64,000 nucleotides of DNA from Aminipila terrae (GCF_010120715.1 NZ_CP047591.1:930001-994000), one strand, 5' to 3'; positions 44,689 through 53,831 are shown, counted from the first letter of the stretch. The notes: generated by a model not told the origin, from the letters alone. Made by a program: numbers and translations.

Positions 44689-45591
44689 ATGGAAAAGAAA
44701 AAAACACTCTTATTTGAATCGATGCTATTAATAGAATGTTTTCTCTGGGGTGTTGGAAACCCCATCATGAAAATTGGTCTTAGTGTCATCCCACCTCTAT
44801 TTTGCCTGTCTGTTCGATATATCCTTGCTTTTCTTATCTTTCTTTTGTTTTTTGCAAAAAAAGTTTTTGTTAATATAACAGTAAAAAAGCTTATTGCTTA
44901 TGTGATTATATCCGCTTTCACTGCGGCTTCTTTTATTACTTCTGCTTTTTCATTGATGTACACCACTGCTACCAATGCAGGTTTTTTAATGTCCACTGCA
45001 GTTATTTTCACACCATTTTTATCTTATTTTATACTGAAAGCAAAGATAGATAAAAGACATATTGTTTGCATTGTAATCGTTACAATAGGACTGTTTCTAT
45101 TATGCAGTGGTAATGCTGGTTTATCCTTTGGCATAGGAGAATTCTTTGCATTATTATGTGCCCTTGCATCAGCTTGCATGCTGGTTTTCAGTTCCAAATA
45201 TCTTCAGGATATGGATCCCCTTGTTACTTCAGTTATGCAAACAGGTTTTACGGGATTATTCTGCTTAGTTTTTGCCTTAGTTTTTGAAGATATACCAAAA
45301 CTGTCAAGTATACCAATGTTGGGCTGGGGAGTAATCATTTATTTAGCTATAGGCTGTACCTGTATAGCCTATCTTTTCCAGAATATAGCGTTGCGTCACG
45401 TTCCTGCTACTTATGTAGCTCTGTCCTTTTGTTCTGAGCCAATTTTTACCGCTATTGCTTCTTATATTCTACTTGGGGAAGTGCTTTCTTTAAAAGGTTT
45501 TTTGGGAGCAGCTTTAATTATGTTAAGTATTATTATGGTTTCATTATTACCTGAGGAACTGCCAGAGGATGTATCCAGCGAAGTTTCTTAG
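44689..45591 (+). CDS. DMT/EamA-family transporter
   Basis: A 300-residue drug/metabolite transporter with ten helices arranged as two EamA repeats (about 5-140 and 150-290). Typical features are FLWGVGNPIMKIGL near the start and the second-repeat PVATYVALSFCSEPIF-like region RHVPATYVALSF. Likely exports a metabolite or amino acid; substrate unknown. ATG 44689 follows GGAG by 5 bases. It is preceded by a leader with two hairpins and controlled by the divergent LysR gene (inference). Confidence 0.9.
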   Translation: MEKKKTLLFESMLLIECFLWGVGNPIMKIGLSVIPPLFCLSVRYILAFLIFLLFFAKKVFVNITVKKLIAYVIISAFTAASFITSAFSLMYTTATNAGFLMSTAVIFTPFLSYFILKAKIDKRHIVCIVIVTIGLFLLCSGNAGLSFGIGEFFALLCALASACMLVFSSKYLQDMDPLVTSVMQTGFTGLFCLVFALVFEDIPKLSSIPMLGWGVIIYLAIGCTCIAYLFQNIALRHVPATYVALSFCSEPIFTAIASYILLGEVLSLKGFLGAALIMLSIIMVSLLPEELPEDVSSEVS

Positions 45592-45668
45592 TTATTTTAT
45601 GGATATAGTAGCAAAAAAATATCTCCAATAATATATTGAATTATAACAATATTAATGGAGGTTGAAGA

Positions 45669-46247
45669 ATGGTTTCTGTTAAAATCTTTGAGGGTACCTG
45701 TATTCCATCGACCCAAATGAATCTGATATTTGAATCTAGAATAATCTGGAGAGATTTTGCCAATTGGATCAGGGCTTATTTAATAAGTGTCTATGCAGGT
45801 TTTGATAATCAACCAGCAGTAGAGGAAAAAATAAATGCGGTTATATTAAAAAACAGCAATATTTTAAGTTCAGTTTTCGGGGAACAAATTGCAGGGCAAT
45901 ACGTTGAGCTTACATCCAACTTTTTTAGCATTGTAAAGTCTCTGGTTGATGCACAAAGAAAGGGTGATGCTGAGGCAGTAGATGAATATACAAAGCAGTT
46001 ATATGAAAATGCAGATCAGAGGGCTGCTTTTTTATCAGAAATAAATCCATTCTGGTTGGAAAGCGAATGGAAAAACTTTTTATACCAGTTTATTCAGATG
46101 ACCATTGATCAATCCACCACACTATTAAATAAAGATTATGAAAAAAACATAGAAGTATATGACAAAATTTTAAATTTAACTTCAAAAATGGGAGATTATT
46201 ATGCTCAAGGAATACTTGATTATTTAACTTACTCTGGAAAATATTAA
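45669..46247 (+). CDS. IWRD-motif family protein, paralogue 1
   Basis: A 192-residue all-helical protein with no signal peptide. Shares with three other genes in this window the sequence SRIIWRD (about 23-29), a W-x-R/N-AYL segment, FGEQIAG(x)Y (about 69-78), INPFW (about 125-129) and the C-terminal YYAQGILDYLTY. I do not recognise the family. Three of the four copies sit around the cotJ operon, suggesting a spore-coat or forespore-related role (inference). A GGAGG site precedes the ATG. Confidence 0.75.
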   Translation: MVSVKIFEGTCIPSTQMNLIFESRIIWRDFANWIRAYLISVYAGFDNQPAVEEKINAVILKNSNILSSVFGEQIAGQYVELTSNFFSIVKSLVDAQRKGDAEAVDEYTKQLYENADQRAAFLSEINPFWLESEWKNFLYQFIQMTIDQSTTLLNKDYEKNIEVYDKILNLTSKMGDYYAQGILDYLTYSGKY

Positions 46248-46252
46248 ATATT

Positions 46253-46891
46253 TTACATATTATTTTGTTGTATAAAAACAGCTTTCAGCTCTTCTGTTTT
46301 ATCTAGCAATGTATTTGCATTTTTTATAGTAGACTGATAATCTTTACTTTGTATTGACTCTCCCAGACTGTTAATAATAAGATTAAAATCATTTTGATAC
46401 TGGGAATTTAGCAAAAGCTTCAGTTTATCCCATGTCTTTTTTAGAATTAAGTACATATTATTCGCTTCACTCCAATCATTATTCTCAGCATCTATAATAA
46501 TCTGCCTTGCCAAATATCCAAATCTATTTAAATCTGTTGGAAAATCAGTCTTAAAATAATCAAGGAGTTGTGTAGTGTATATAGTAATTCGATTAGCCTG
46601 TTCAATTGCCTGTTGGGTTTCTTTCTGCGTTACATACTGGTCTAAATAACTTATCTCAAGATTCATTCTTGCAATTAGCCCTACAAGAACGGAGGCATCG
46701 TTAAGCAAGGGAATTACTTCATTCATATTTGATTTAATCAACTCTAAATGCTCTTCTGATTTTTGCCAATCGCCAGCATAAAGATCATTCATCAATTCAA
46801 CGGCATTTGCTTCCATAGCATATAACTGACTTGGAGCTGGTAACAATTCTGAAATTTTAATAATTTGCCCTCTATAAGAATTTAATACCAT
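46253..46891 (-). CDS. hypothetical helical protein
   Basis: 212 residues from ATG 46891 (GGAGG ribosome site; a TTG start at 46906 overlaps that site). Predicted to be an all-alpha bundle with repeated ~40-residue helices containing NDLYAGDWQKSEEH-like and AENNDWSEANNMY-like units, suggesting an internal repeat. Not recognised. It is convergent with IWRD paralogue 1, only five bases apart. Confidence 0.7.
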   Translation of the reverse strand: MVLNSYRGQIIKISELLPAPSQLYAMEANAVELMNDLYAGDWQKSEEHLELIKSNMNEVIPLLNDASVLVGLIARMNLEISYLDQYVTQKETQQAIEQANRITIYTTQLLDYFKTDFPTDLNRFGYLARQIIIDAENNDWSEANNMYLILKKTWDKLKLLLNSQYQNDFNLIINSLGESIQSKDYQSTIKNANTLLDKTEELKAVFIQQNNM

Positions 46892-47157
46892 TTTACACAC
46901 CTCCAAATTTTATTACCCTTCTATATTATGCTGGATAATCAAAAAATATCTTCCGTAAAAATATTTTATACTCCCGTCTATTCTTTTGCACTATTTATGT
47001 CTTCAAATTCATGTAATAATTTAACATTTTTCTATTATATCCCTTTTTATTATGTGATATAAATTCCTGATTTCTTATCTTATGCTAGAATAAGGTTCAT
47101 TTAATTTTAAATATTTATTAAGTTACTGCACATAATAATAAAGCGGAGGTGATTAAG

Positions 47158-47355
47158 ATGGACAATTTAAAAAACACAAAAAACGCTGAAAACAGAACAC
47201 AAGATTCAAGAAATTGCACTCAGAATACTACTGGTTCTAAAAACAGCACAAATTCAAGAAATTCAAAGGATTCCAATAATTGCACTCAGAATTACAAAGG
47301 TACTGGATTTAGGAATGATAAAAACAGCACTCAGGATTCCAAAAACCGAATATAA
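47158..47355 (+). CDS. small Asn/Ser/Thr-rich low-complexity protein
   Basis: 65 residues, strongly hydrophilic, built from loose repeats of the type NSKDSNNCTQN with two NCTQN units. No hydrophobic core, so it is probably disordered. The GGAGGTG site is 5 bases before ATG 47158 and a strong terminator follows at 47369, so it is a real short gene. Composition recalls small spore-coat or spore-core proteins, but I cannot assign it. Confidence 0.65.
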   Translation: MDNLKNTKNAENRTQDSRNCTQNTTGSKNSTNSRNSKDSNNCTQNYKGTGFRNDKNSTQDSKNRI

Positions 47356-47368
47356 TTTTTAAATAATA

Positions 47369-47405
47369 AAAAGCTAATTAAAAATTAGCTTTTTATTATT
47401 TTATT
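47369..47405 (+). terminator. terminator after the Asn-rich protein gene
   Basis: AAAAGCTAATT / AATTAGCTTTT stem with T-rich tail; also usable on the minus strand for the queG-like gene. Confidence 0.85.
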
Positions 47406-47418
47406 TTTAAAAAAATCA

Positions 47419-48296
47419 CTATAGGAGCATATTTATATTTCGTTTAAATGTTTTATATGGCAGCTTATAACCAATCATAAAAGGTACAATTTCTTTTTCG
47501 TATGCCTCTTCACTCATATTTTTTAAATGATTCAGTTCAAAAACATGATTTATATTAGTACTGTCAAAATTTTCACCATAAGATGTATTTAATGGATATT
47601 TAACATGTTTTTGGTTCCAAGGGCAAATGTTCTGGCAAATATCACACTCAAAGAAATAGCCATCCAACTTTTTTCCTTTAGCTATATCGGTTTTCGGCAT
47701 ATCATCTTCCAAAAAATCAGATAGACAATTTGGTCTGTCTAAAATCTGAGGCATTTTAATTGCATTTGAAGGACAAGTGTCTACACATTTCGAACATTTT
47801 CCGCACATATTTTCCATTAAAGCATAGTTTTCACTTAAATCTGCATCTGTCAAAATTGCTCCAAGAGCCTGAAAAGAACCATATTTATTATTGATGAGCA
47901 GAGAATTCTTACCAATCCAACCTAACCCTGCTTTTACAGCAATCCCTTTTAGGGGATAGAAACTTCATCACTTTCTCCATCTACAATATGAGCCTTATAA
48001 CCTTCCGAAATCAAGAATTCCTGTATGGGAATCAATGGCTTAACGATATTTGCATAATATCCCGATAAAACCAGTCTGCTGGTACGTCCATACCTAGCTG
48101 AAAAGTCTGTGACAAATTTGCCTATGTATGTTGAGAAAACAATAACTGTCTTTGCCTCTGGCATAATTTCTTTTGGTTGCCTTCCAGCAAACTTTCCCAA
48201 GTCTCCAATATATTCTTCTGTCAGGTCATCTGTGTTAATAAATCTAATCTCGTCTACTTTTCCCTGTTTTGATAATTCAATAATTTTATTTTTCAT
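47419..48296 (-). pseudogene. epoxyqueuosine reductase-like 4Fe-4S protein, frameshifted
   Basis: Two frames (48296-47949 and the part ending at 47419) form one ~290-residue QueG-like iron-sulfur protein. The N-terminal part contains PEAKTVIVFSTYIG; the C-terminal part has KAGLGWIGKNSLLI, the cluster motif CGKCSKCVDTCPSNAI and CDICQNICPWN. They join if one C is restored to the run seen as GGGG at 47952-47955 on the plus strand, giving SIPLKGIAVKAG. It is shorter than standard QueG (no HEAT-like C-terminus), so it may be a QueG-like reductase of other function. Confidence 0.82.
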
Positions 48297-48451
48297 GATT
48301 TCACCTGCTATTACCTACTTTTCTATATCTGTTGAAATAAAATATCAAGTTTCTATAAAAGAATATTAGTATAACTGCTCATGAAAATAAAGTAAAATAT
48401 TATGTATTTTTAGTAAATTATATAGTTTGTTGTTCTTCTAAATACGCGCAT

Positions 48452-48583
48452 CTGCTGCCATATCCTCCATTAAATCAGTGATAGCATCTCACTTGGATGC
48501 AAAACATGTTCATCCAAGGGAACTCCTGCCGCTAAAACCGTATAAAGCCCAGTGTATAATCTACAAAATAGTCCTGAAAACCT
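48452..48583 (-). pseudogene. cotJC fragment C
   Basis: About 130 bp closely matching 51628-51760 of cotJC (encoding the DAITDLMEDMAAEQK and VDHTTGLYTV regions), with small indels that break the frame. It is in the same order and strand as fragments A and B; about 51 bp between B and C are missing. Confidence 0.85.
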
Positions 48584-48586
48584 GAC

Positions 48587-49030
48587 TTACAGTCCTGATA
48601 TCTTTTGCAACTCTTTTATTGTTGTTTCATATTGACAATATAAGCTATCAGCTTCTGTATCTTTTTTCATTTTACTTTCTTCTATTATCACTTTCCCATA
48701 TTTTTTATATTGTTCAATCAATCTATGTCCTGATATTTTAGACAAAGTATTAATATCATACAATCCAAGTTGTATGCCCGTACAAAACCTTTCCATCTCC
48801 TGTAAGTAGGCTTTCCTTTTATCTTCTGGTATGATATCATTATCAGATGGATTTGAATATTTATTTCTAATATTAGAATATTCTTTTATAGTTTCCAATA
48901 TTAGAGTCCTTCTTGTCATTCGATAATATATTATTACTGAAATTATTACGCCTATGGCAACCCAAAAAACTTCCTTACTCATAATCTTCATAATAAAATT
49001 TAACAAATATAATACCCCTCCATTTTTCAT
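48587..49030 (-). CDS. hypothetical membrane-anchored protein
   Basis: A 147-residue protein with one N-terminal helix (about 18-35) and a charged helical cytoplasmic domain containing NIRNKYSNPSDNDI and FCTGIQLGLYDINTLSKISG, similar in style to DUF4760-like phage/accessory proteins, but not firmly assigned. ATG 49030 follows AGAAGG. It lies between cotJC fragments C and D, so it came in by the same disruption. Confidence 0.6.
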   Translation of the reverse strand: MKNGGVLYLLNFIMKIMSKEVFWVAIGVIISVIIYYRMTRRTLILETIKEYSNIRNKYSNPSDNDIIPEDKRKAYLQEMERFCTGIQLGLYDINTLSKISGHRLIEQYKKYGKVIIEESKMKKDTEADSLYCQYETTIKELQKISGL

Positions 49031-49173
49031 AATCCTTCTTTCTATTATACATTATTTTACATATCAGTAAATATGTAAAATAATCATATGGGCCCTTCAT
49101 TTTGATACATTTGCATAATTTGTAAATATAAGTTATTATATAAATAATCTAATATCAGAAAGGAAAACCTATT

Positions 49174-49302
49174 ATGTCTATTATTTCAGTTCTTTTTCCC
49201 TTTTTATTCATGATTGTTCTTTACGGTTTGGCCGTTTATGCTTTAATCCTTGGTATTCAGCTGCTTAAACTACTTATTAAAAAGACTAAGGATTCTATGT
49301 AG
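49174..49302 (+). CDS. 42-residue single-span membrane protein
   Basis: Short frame MSIISVLFPF... to ...KKTKDSM with one long hydrophobic segment (about 3-33) and a basic tail, preceded by AGAAAGGAAA at suitable distance. It ends six bases before cotJC fragment D. Size and shape resemble small toxin-like or regulatory membrane peptides, but no antitoxin RNA was identified. Confidence 0.5.
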   Translation: MSIISVLFPFLFMIVLYGLAVYALILGIQLLKLLIKKTKDSM

Positions 49303-49307
49303 CAGTT

Positions 49308-49380
49308 AGAGATAAGTACCTTAAAGTAGCTCCCAATTCACCATCGGGTCCTCCTGACTGCGTTTTTAGTATAATAGCCA
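49308..49380 (-). pseudogene. cotJC fragment D (5' part)
   Basis: About 70 bp matching 51901-51975 of cotJC (encoding QYGGPDGELGATLRYLSQ), followed by decayed sequence. About 140 bp between fragments C and D are absent. It completes the collinear set A-B-C-D. Confidence 0.78.
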
Positions 49381-49439
49381 GCGGGATTATCCCATACTTA
49401 CGATTACTGCTTATTTATCTTCCATTTTATTTCCATATT

Positions 49440-49469
49440 AAAAGAGCAACCCTTTTGAGCTGCCCTTTT
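49440..49469 (-). terminator. terminator of the 78-residue protein gene
   Basis: AAAAGGGCAGCTC / GGTTGCTCTTTT imperfect stem ending in TTTT on the minus strand. Confidence 0.65.
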
Positions 49470-49521
49470 AAAAATATTATTTCATTGTAAAAAACTAATA
49501 TTATAAATATTAGTAAATATC

Positions 49522-49758
49522 TTAATTGATTAGACTGCATTCATTATTATATTCATCTTCTCCGGTCTGAATCTTACATAATAGTGATACTATTTCTTCT
49601 CTTAGTTTCTTTGCATATAGAGATAAAGAACCATCTGTTTTAGCCCCATTAAGTTCACTTACTCTCTCTTTTTCTAACTGCTCTAATATGTAATCAATAT
49701 CTAACAATTCTTTTTCATATTTATCACTTATTAGGTAATCTAGTTTTTTATTTGCCAT
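49522..49758 (-). CDS. small hypothetical helical protein
   Basis: 78 residues, highly charged and helical (KKLDYLISDKYEKELLDIDYILEQLEKERV), probably a coiled coil or small bundle. Not recognised. The GGAAGGTG site precedes the ATG. It lies beside IWRD paralogue 2. Confidence 0.6.
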   Translation of the reverse strand: MANKKLDYLISDKYEKELLDIDYILEQLEKERVSELNGAKTDGSLSLYAKKLREEIVSLLCKIQTGEDEYNNECSLIN

Positions 49759-49950
49759 AATATCACCTTCCCTTACTTGGATATTTCATGTAACTAAAAA
49801 ACTAACAATTTTTTAATTTTTATCTTTCCTCCTTTTTCTTTATCATATATCAAAATATATCAATTATCAACAAACTTAATTCGACAATGTTTTAAACTCT
49901 TGTCCCCGTTTTTAGGATTAAGAAATCAGGAACATATTAAATTCTGGAAA

Positions 49951-50541
49951 TTATGCCCAAGCCATAGCTCTTCCAGCATACATTAAGTAATCAAGTATTC
50001 CTTGAGAGTAATAGTCCCCTATTTTAGAGGATAAACTTAAGAGCTTGTCAAATACATATATGTCCTCTTTGTCATCTTTGTTTAAAAGGGCTGTTGACTG
50101 GTCAATGGACATTTGATTATACTGAGAGAATAATTCTATCCACTGGTTTTCCTCCCAATAAGGGTTGATATGTGATAAGAATGCAGCTGCTTGTGCTGAA
50201 AGTATCTGTAATCTATTTTTATAGTCATCGACTGTATCCGTTTCCCCGCTGATTTGTGCTTCAATCAACATACCTAAATAATTAATAAAAGGGGTAGATA
50301 TAGTCACGTATTCATCCGCATATTTTTCGCCGAAAACTATGCTAAAGATATTGATTGATTTTATCAACAATTCTTCCAACTTCGCTTTGGTGGCTTCCTC
50401 ATCTCCTAGCCCTCCATGTTTAAGATTTATGTATGATCTGAGCCAAATAGTAAGATCTCTCCATATTGTTCTTGAATCAAATATTAAATTCACCTGGTTT
50501 ATTGGAATACAAACATTTTGAAATTCCTTAGTGTGTTGCAT
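49951..50541 (-). CDS. IWRD-motif family protein, paralogue 2
   Basis: 196 residues; shares with paralogue 1 CIPxxQxNLIF, SRTIWRD, FGEKYADEY, INPYW, MSIDQSTALLNKD and YYSQGILDYLMY. These two form one subgroup and the pair at 54264/54964 another. All-helical, soluble, function unknown. The GGAGG site precedes the ATG. Confidence 0.75.
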   Translation of the reverse strand: MQHTKEFQNVCIPINQVNLIFDSRTIWRDLTIWLRSYINLKHGGLGDEEATKAKLEELLIKSINIFSIVFGEKYADEYVTISTPFINYLGMLIEAQISGETDTVDDYKNRLQILSAQAAAFLSHINPYWEENQWIELFSQYNQMSIDQSTALLNKDDKEDIYVFDKLLSLSSKIGDYYSQGILDYLMYAGRAMAWA

Positions 50542-50770
50542 TTACCGTCCTCCTTTTATTCAACATATTACAATATATTGTTAGATACTTTTACTTGTTA
50601 CTTTGCCTTCCTCAATTCTATTATATTCAAGCATTATTTACTTGGTTATCGATAGGATAATTTTGAATATTTAGTTTGTCCCATCAACTTGAAATACTGT
50701 AAAATTAAAATAGAGAAAATTAGTAAGCCTAATTCCTCTATTTTATAATTGTTTAAATACAGTAAGTAAG

Positions 50771-51160
50771 TTAAAAAAGAATCGAACCCCGTCTAAAGAG
50801 TTCATTAAGTAATAACAAATCTACGAAATCCTGAAATACCCCTCTTCTTCTAAAGAACCTGCGTTGCCGCTGCTGTGTAGTTTCTACAGATAATTTCATA
50901 GGGGATTGATTTGCGTATTCTTCCAAATCCGGATACATTGCACATACTTTTGTATAGATGTCGTCTCCAACCTGATCTAACATGCTTTGGTTTATCATAT
51001 GTCTACATGATTCCATTTGATCACAGGCAAATATAACAAAAGGTTGAATTTTATAATAGATTTCCGGATAAATAATATCACTGGACAGGTTATCCTTAAA
51101 TACCGGTGAATCAACATTAGAAAGCCGTTCATTGTCTTGTGTACCATAATAGCCTTTCAT
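50771..51160 (-). CDS. hypothetical protein near cotJ operon
   Basis: 129 residues, soluble. A central segment FVIFACDQMESCRHMINQSML has two cysteines; the tail is Arg-rich (QQRQRRFFRRRG) and ends in a hydrophobic helix. Arg-rich tails are seen in some spore-coat proteins. It lies ~280 bp beyond the cotJC end with the cotJC terminator between, so it has its own promoter. Function unassigned. Confidence 0.65.
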   Translation of the reverse strand: MKGYYGTQDNERLSNVDSPVFKDNLSSDIIYPEIYYKIQPFVIFACDQMESCRHMINQSMLDQVGDDIYTKVCAMYPDLEEYANQSPMKLSVETTQQRQRRFFRRRGVFQDFVDLLLLNELFRRGSILF

Positions 51161-51341
51161 AGTCTCCTCCTTATTTATATTTTTATATTAATTATTATAT
51201 GATTAGCATATTTAATTGTGAAAGTATCCAATATATTTGTATTACTTACATTTTTAGTAAAATAGATTCTATATGCAAGCTTGTCCGTTAAAATTTCTAT
51301 CGCCCCCCATTGCATTATCGGTAAGTTTAATATACACAAAA

Positions 51342-51361
51342 CCGCAGATATATATCTGCGG
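51342..51361 (-). terminator. terminator of the cotJ operon
   Basis: 20-bp perfect palindrome of CCGCAGATAT type followed by TTTTGTG on the minus strand. The same hairpin survives in cotJC fragment A and a close relative ends the MATE gene. Confidence 0.75.
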
Positions 51362-51436
51362 CCTTCTCTGCTACTCTAAATTATATAAATTCTAAAAGTG
51401 ATTATCAAACATTCTAAATTCCTTTTTCGGTCATGC

Positions 51437-52060
51437 TTACCTGTCAAATTCAGGATTTATAGCGTAGAAGTTTCTGCTGTCTAAATTATCCTGAACCACC
51501 CTTAGAGCTTCACCAAATCTCTGGAAATGCACTACCTCACGTTCTCTTAAAAACTTGATCGGTTCAATAACATCAGGATCATCTGCCAGTCTTAAAATGT
51601 TATCATAAGTCGTACGGGCCTTCTGCTCTGCTGCCATATCCTCCATTAAATCCGTGATGGCATCTCCCTTGGATGCAAAACATGTTGCATCAAACGGAAC
51701 TCCTGCAGCCGAAACCGTATAGAGCCCAGTAGTATGATCTACAAAATAGTCCTGAAAACCTGCAGCTTTAATCTGTTCTATAGTCAGCCCTCTTGTTAAT
51801 TGATGTACAATCGTGGCAATCATTTCAAAATGACCGATTTCTTCAGTTCCAATATCATTTAATATACCTATACATTGTTTATATGGCATAGTATATCTCT
51901 GAGATAAGTATCTTAAAGTGGCTCCCAACTCGCCATCAGGTCCACCATACTGAGTAATAATAAACTTAGCCATGGCAGGGTTGGAGTTCTTTATATTTAC
52001 TGGAAATTGTAACTTTTTATCGTAAGTCCACATACCTAAACCTCCTTCTGCCAAGGCCAT
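51437..52060 (-). CDS. cotJC: spore coat protein CotJC
   Basis: A 207-residue manganese-catalase-like coat protein: MWTYDKKLQFPVNIKN opening, ferritin-like helices with metal-ligand candidates in EEIGHFEM, AAEQKARTTYD and REREVVHFQRFGEA. It assembles with CotJA and CotJB into the spore coat, made in the mother cell. It overlaps cotJB by 25 bp, so translation is coupled. A second, shredded copy lies at 37.7-49.4 kb. Confidence 0.95.
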   Translation of the reverse strand: MALAEGGLGMWTYDKKLQFPVNIKNSNPAMAKFIITQYGGPDGELGATLRYLSQRYTMPYKQCIGILNDIGTEEIGHFEMIATIVHQLTRGLTIEQIKAAGFQDYFVDHTTGLYTVSAAGVPFDATCFASKGDAITDLMEDMAAEQKARTTYDNILRLADDPDVIEPIKFLREREVVHFQRFGEALRVVQDNLDSRNFYAINPEFDR

Positions 52061-52284
52061 GGTTCATCTATCCATGACCAACTGTTAGTATCATTGGTAC
52101 CTGATATGTTTAAAGGCCCGTATTTCTGCTCATATTCTGTTCTGGCGCTTTGATTTAAAGCATTATATTTATTAAAGAAGCTTAATGCTGCTTTATCTGT
52201 AGGATGAGTATCTAAGTAAAGGCTAACATCTACTAATACAAAACTTAACATCTGTATACGTCTCATCAATCCTTCTCTATTCAT
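52036..52284 (-). CDS. cotJB: spore coat protein CotJB
   Basis: An 82-residue protein with the CotJB pattern LVDVSLYLDTHPTDKAALSFFNKY and YGPLNISG, ending WPWQKEV. It partners CotJA and CotJC. It overlaps the cotJA end by 8 bp and the cotJC start by 25 bp. Confidence 0.95.
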   Translation of the reverse strand: MNREGLMRRIQMLSFVLVDVSLYLDTHPTDKAALSFFNKYNALNQSARTEYEQKYGPLNISGTNDTNSWSWIDEPWPWQKEV

Positions 52285-53250
52285 TTAGATGCACCCCCAG
52301 AAAAGGAAGATCTAATTCAGGGAATATAGTTCCCACCATAAATCCCTGTTCCATTTCATAAGTAGTATTCCAAACCTGCCAAGGTACATAAGCCATAGCT
52401 AAAGGACAGCCACTAGCACAGTCCTCTGGAATTACGCTTCCTTCAGTGGTCATTTCCGGCATTGTCTGATTGTTTTCCGGAGTAGCCGGACAGTTTACCG
52501 GAGCCATCTGATTGTTTTCTGGAGCCGTTGGACAGGTTCCTGGAGTCATCGGGCAATTTCCTGGAGCTGTCGGACAGGTTCTTGGAGTCATTTGATTGTT
52601 TTCTGGAGCCGTTGGACAGGTTCCTGGAGTCATCGGCCAATTTCCTGGAGCTGTTGGACAAGTTCCTGGAGTCATTGGACAGTTCCCTGGAGCCGTTGGA
52701 CAGGTTCCTGGAGTCATCGGATAGTTTCCTGGAGCCGTAGGGCAGGTTCCTGGAGTCATCGGGCAGCGCCCAGTAGCCATCTCGTGATTTCCTGACATCA
52801 TTGGGAAGTTCCCTGAAGCCGTTGGACAGGTTCCTGGAGTCATCGGACAAGTTCCTGGAGCCATCTGATTATTCCCTGGTGCTGTCGGGCAGGTTCCTGG
52901 AGTCATCTGATTGTTCCCTGGTGCTGTCGGACAGGTCCCGGAGTCATCGGACAGTTTCCTGGTGCTGCCGGGCAATTTCCTGGCATCATCGGACAATTCC
53001 CTGGTGCCATCTGATTGTTTTCTGGTGCTGTTGGACAGGTTCCTGGAGTCATCGGCCAATTTCCTGGTGCCGTAGGGCAGGTCCCTGGCATCATTTCATT
53101 CATTTCATCATCCATATCGTATGGCATTGGACATTTTGATCCTACATCTTCATTCATAAAATCAAAAAAAGAATCATCTAAGTATATTGGCATACCTACG
53201 TAAGGCTCAGCACCAGAACCATCTGTAGGCCTACTAGTATTGTTTTCCAA
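52277..53250 (-). CDS. cotJA: spore coat protein CotJA with long Cys/Pro heptapeptide repeat, frameshifted in the repeat
   Basis: The C-terminal ~55 residues (GCPLAMAYVPWQVWNTTYEMEQGF... TIFPELDLPFLG) are the CotJA domain. Ahead of it runs an array of about 30 seven-residue units such as NCPMTPG, TCPTAPG and NNQMTPG, and an N-terminal ~55-residue head (MENNTSRPTDGSG...). Head and tail are in different frames: at about 52935-52940 one unit reads GGTCCCGGAG instead of GGTTCCTGGAG, one base short. A TTG start at 53250 after AAAGGGGAT fits best. Ordinary CotJA has no such array, so this is an exceptional fusion, possibly disulfide-crosslinked in the coat. Confidence 0.85.
52445..53098 (-). repeat. 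21-bp coding repeat array in cotJA
   Basis: About 650 bp of degenerate 21-bp units coding for xCPxxPG-type heptapeptides, often arranged in 42-bp pairs. The period is a multiple of three, so all frames stay open and create long spurious frames on both strands. Confidence 0.9.
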
Positions 53251-53336
53251 AACAAAATCCCCTTTCATAGTCAAAATCTTATAAGATATACTATGTCAGG
53301 GGATTAATAAAGGTCACAAATTCTTAAATATATTAA

Positions 53337-53831
53337 CTAAACAAGTAATTCCAATAACCTCTCACAAGCTATTTTCTGGGCATAACTTGAAATAGCCAGT
53401 TCTAAAACTAGCTCGGAAATATCTTGCTTTGTCATATTTTCATCAATTTTTTCTGCTACAGCATTATACTCTTGGTCTAGCTTTATACAATATTTCTCAT
53501 AAAATGTTTTTATGTCCTCATCAGACAACTGACTTTTCAGAAGCTCTTTTGTAGAATCAACTGATAAAATTTGTTTAAACAAACAGATAGCAGTCAGATA
53601 AGCAACGTGTTTCCTTTCGTACCTTTTGCCCTTAGCCCTTGGTAAAAGCTCTTTTTTTATATAATTATTAACCATAGCAGAAGTTAAAGATTCACCGCTC
53701 TCCAGTCCGATATGCTGTCTGACCATGTAATTTAAAACCTGATCCATATATAAATCAATATCAGGTATATCTTCCCAGTTATTCGGCCTCTGTTCTTTCA
53801 GAATTCTTCTCAATTCTTTTAGTTCATCCAT
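53337..53831 (-). CDS. DUF1836 family protein
   Basis: 164 residues matching DUF1836: WEDIPDIDLYMDQVLNYM, SAMVNNYIKKELLPRAKGKRYERKHVAYLTAICLFKQIL. The fold resembles MerR-type winged helices, so a DNA-binding role is probable. The ATG follows GGGAG. It is upstream of the cotJ operon on the same strand, with about 60 bp between. Confidence 0.88.
   Translation of the reverse strand: MDELKELRRILKEQRPNNWEDIPDIDLYMDQVLNYMVRQHIGLESGESLTSAMVNNYIKKELLPRAKGKRYERKHVAYLTAICLFKQILSVDSTKELLKSQLSDEDIKTFYEKYCIKLDQEYNAVAEKIDENMTKQDISELVLELAISSYAQKIACERLLELLV

Noticed and set aside
52445..53098. CRISPR-like array
   Set aside because: Units are contiguous 21-bp coding repeats without unique spacers, and no cas genes lie in the window.
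52528..53139. Long plus-strand open frames across the cotJ region
   Set aside because: They arise from the 21-bp repeat whose period keeps all six frames open; none has a ribosome site or a recognisable domain.
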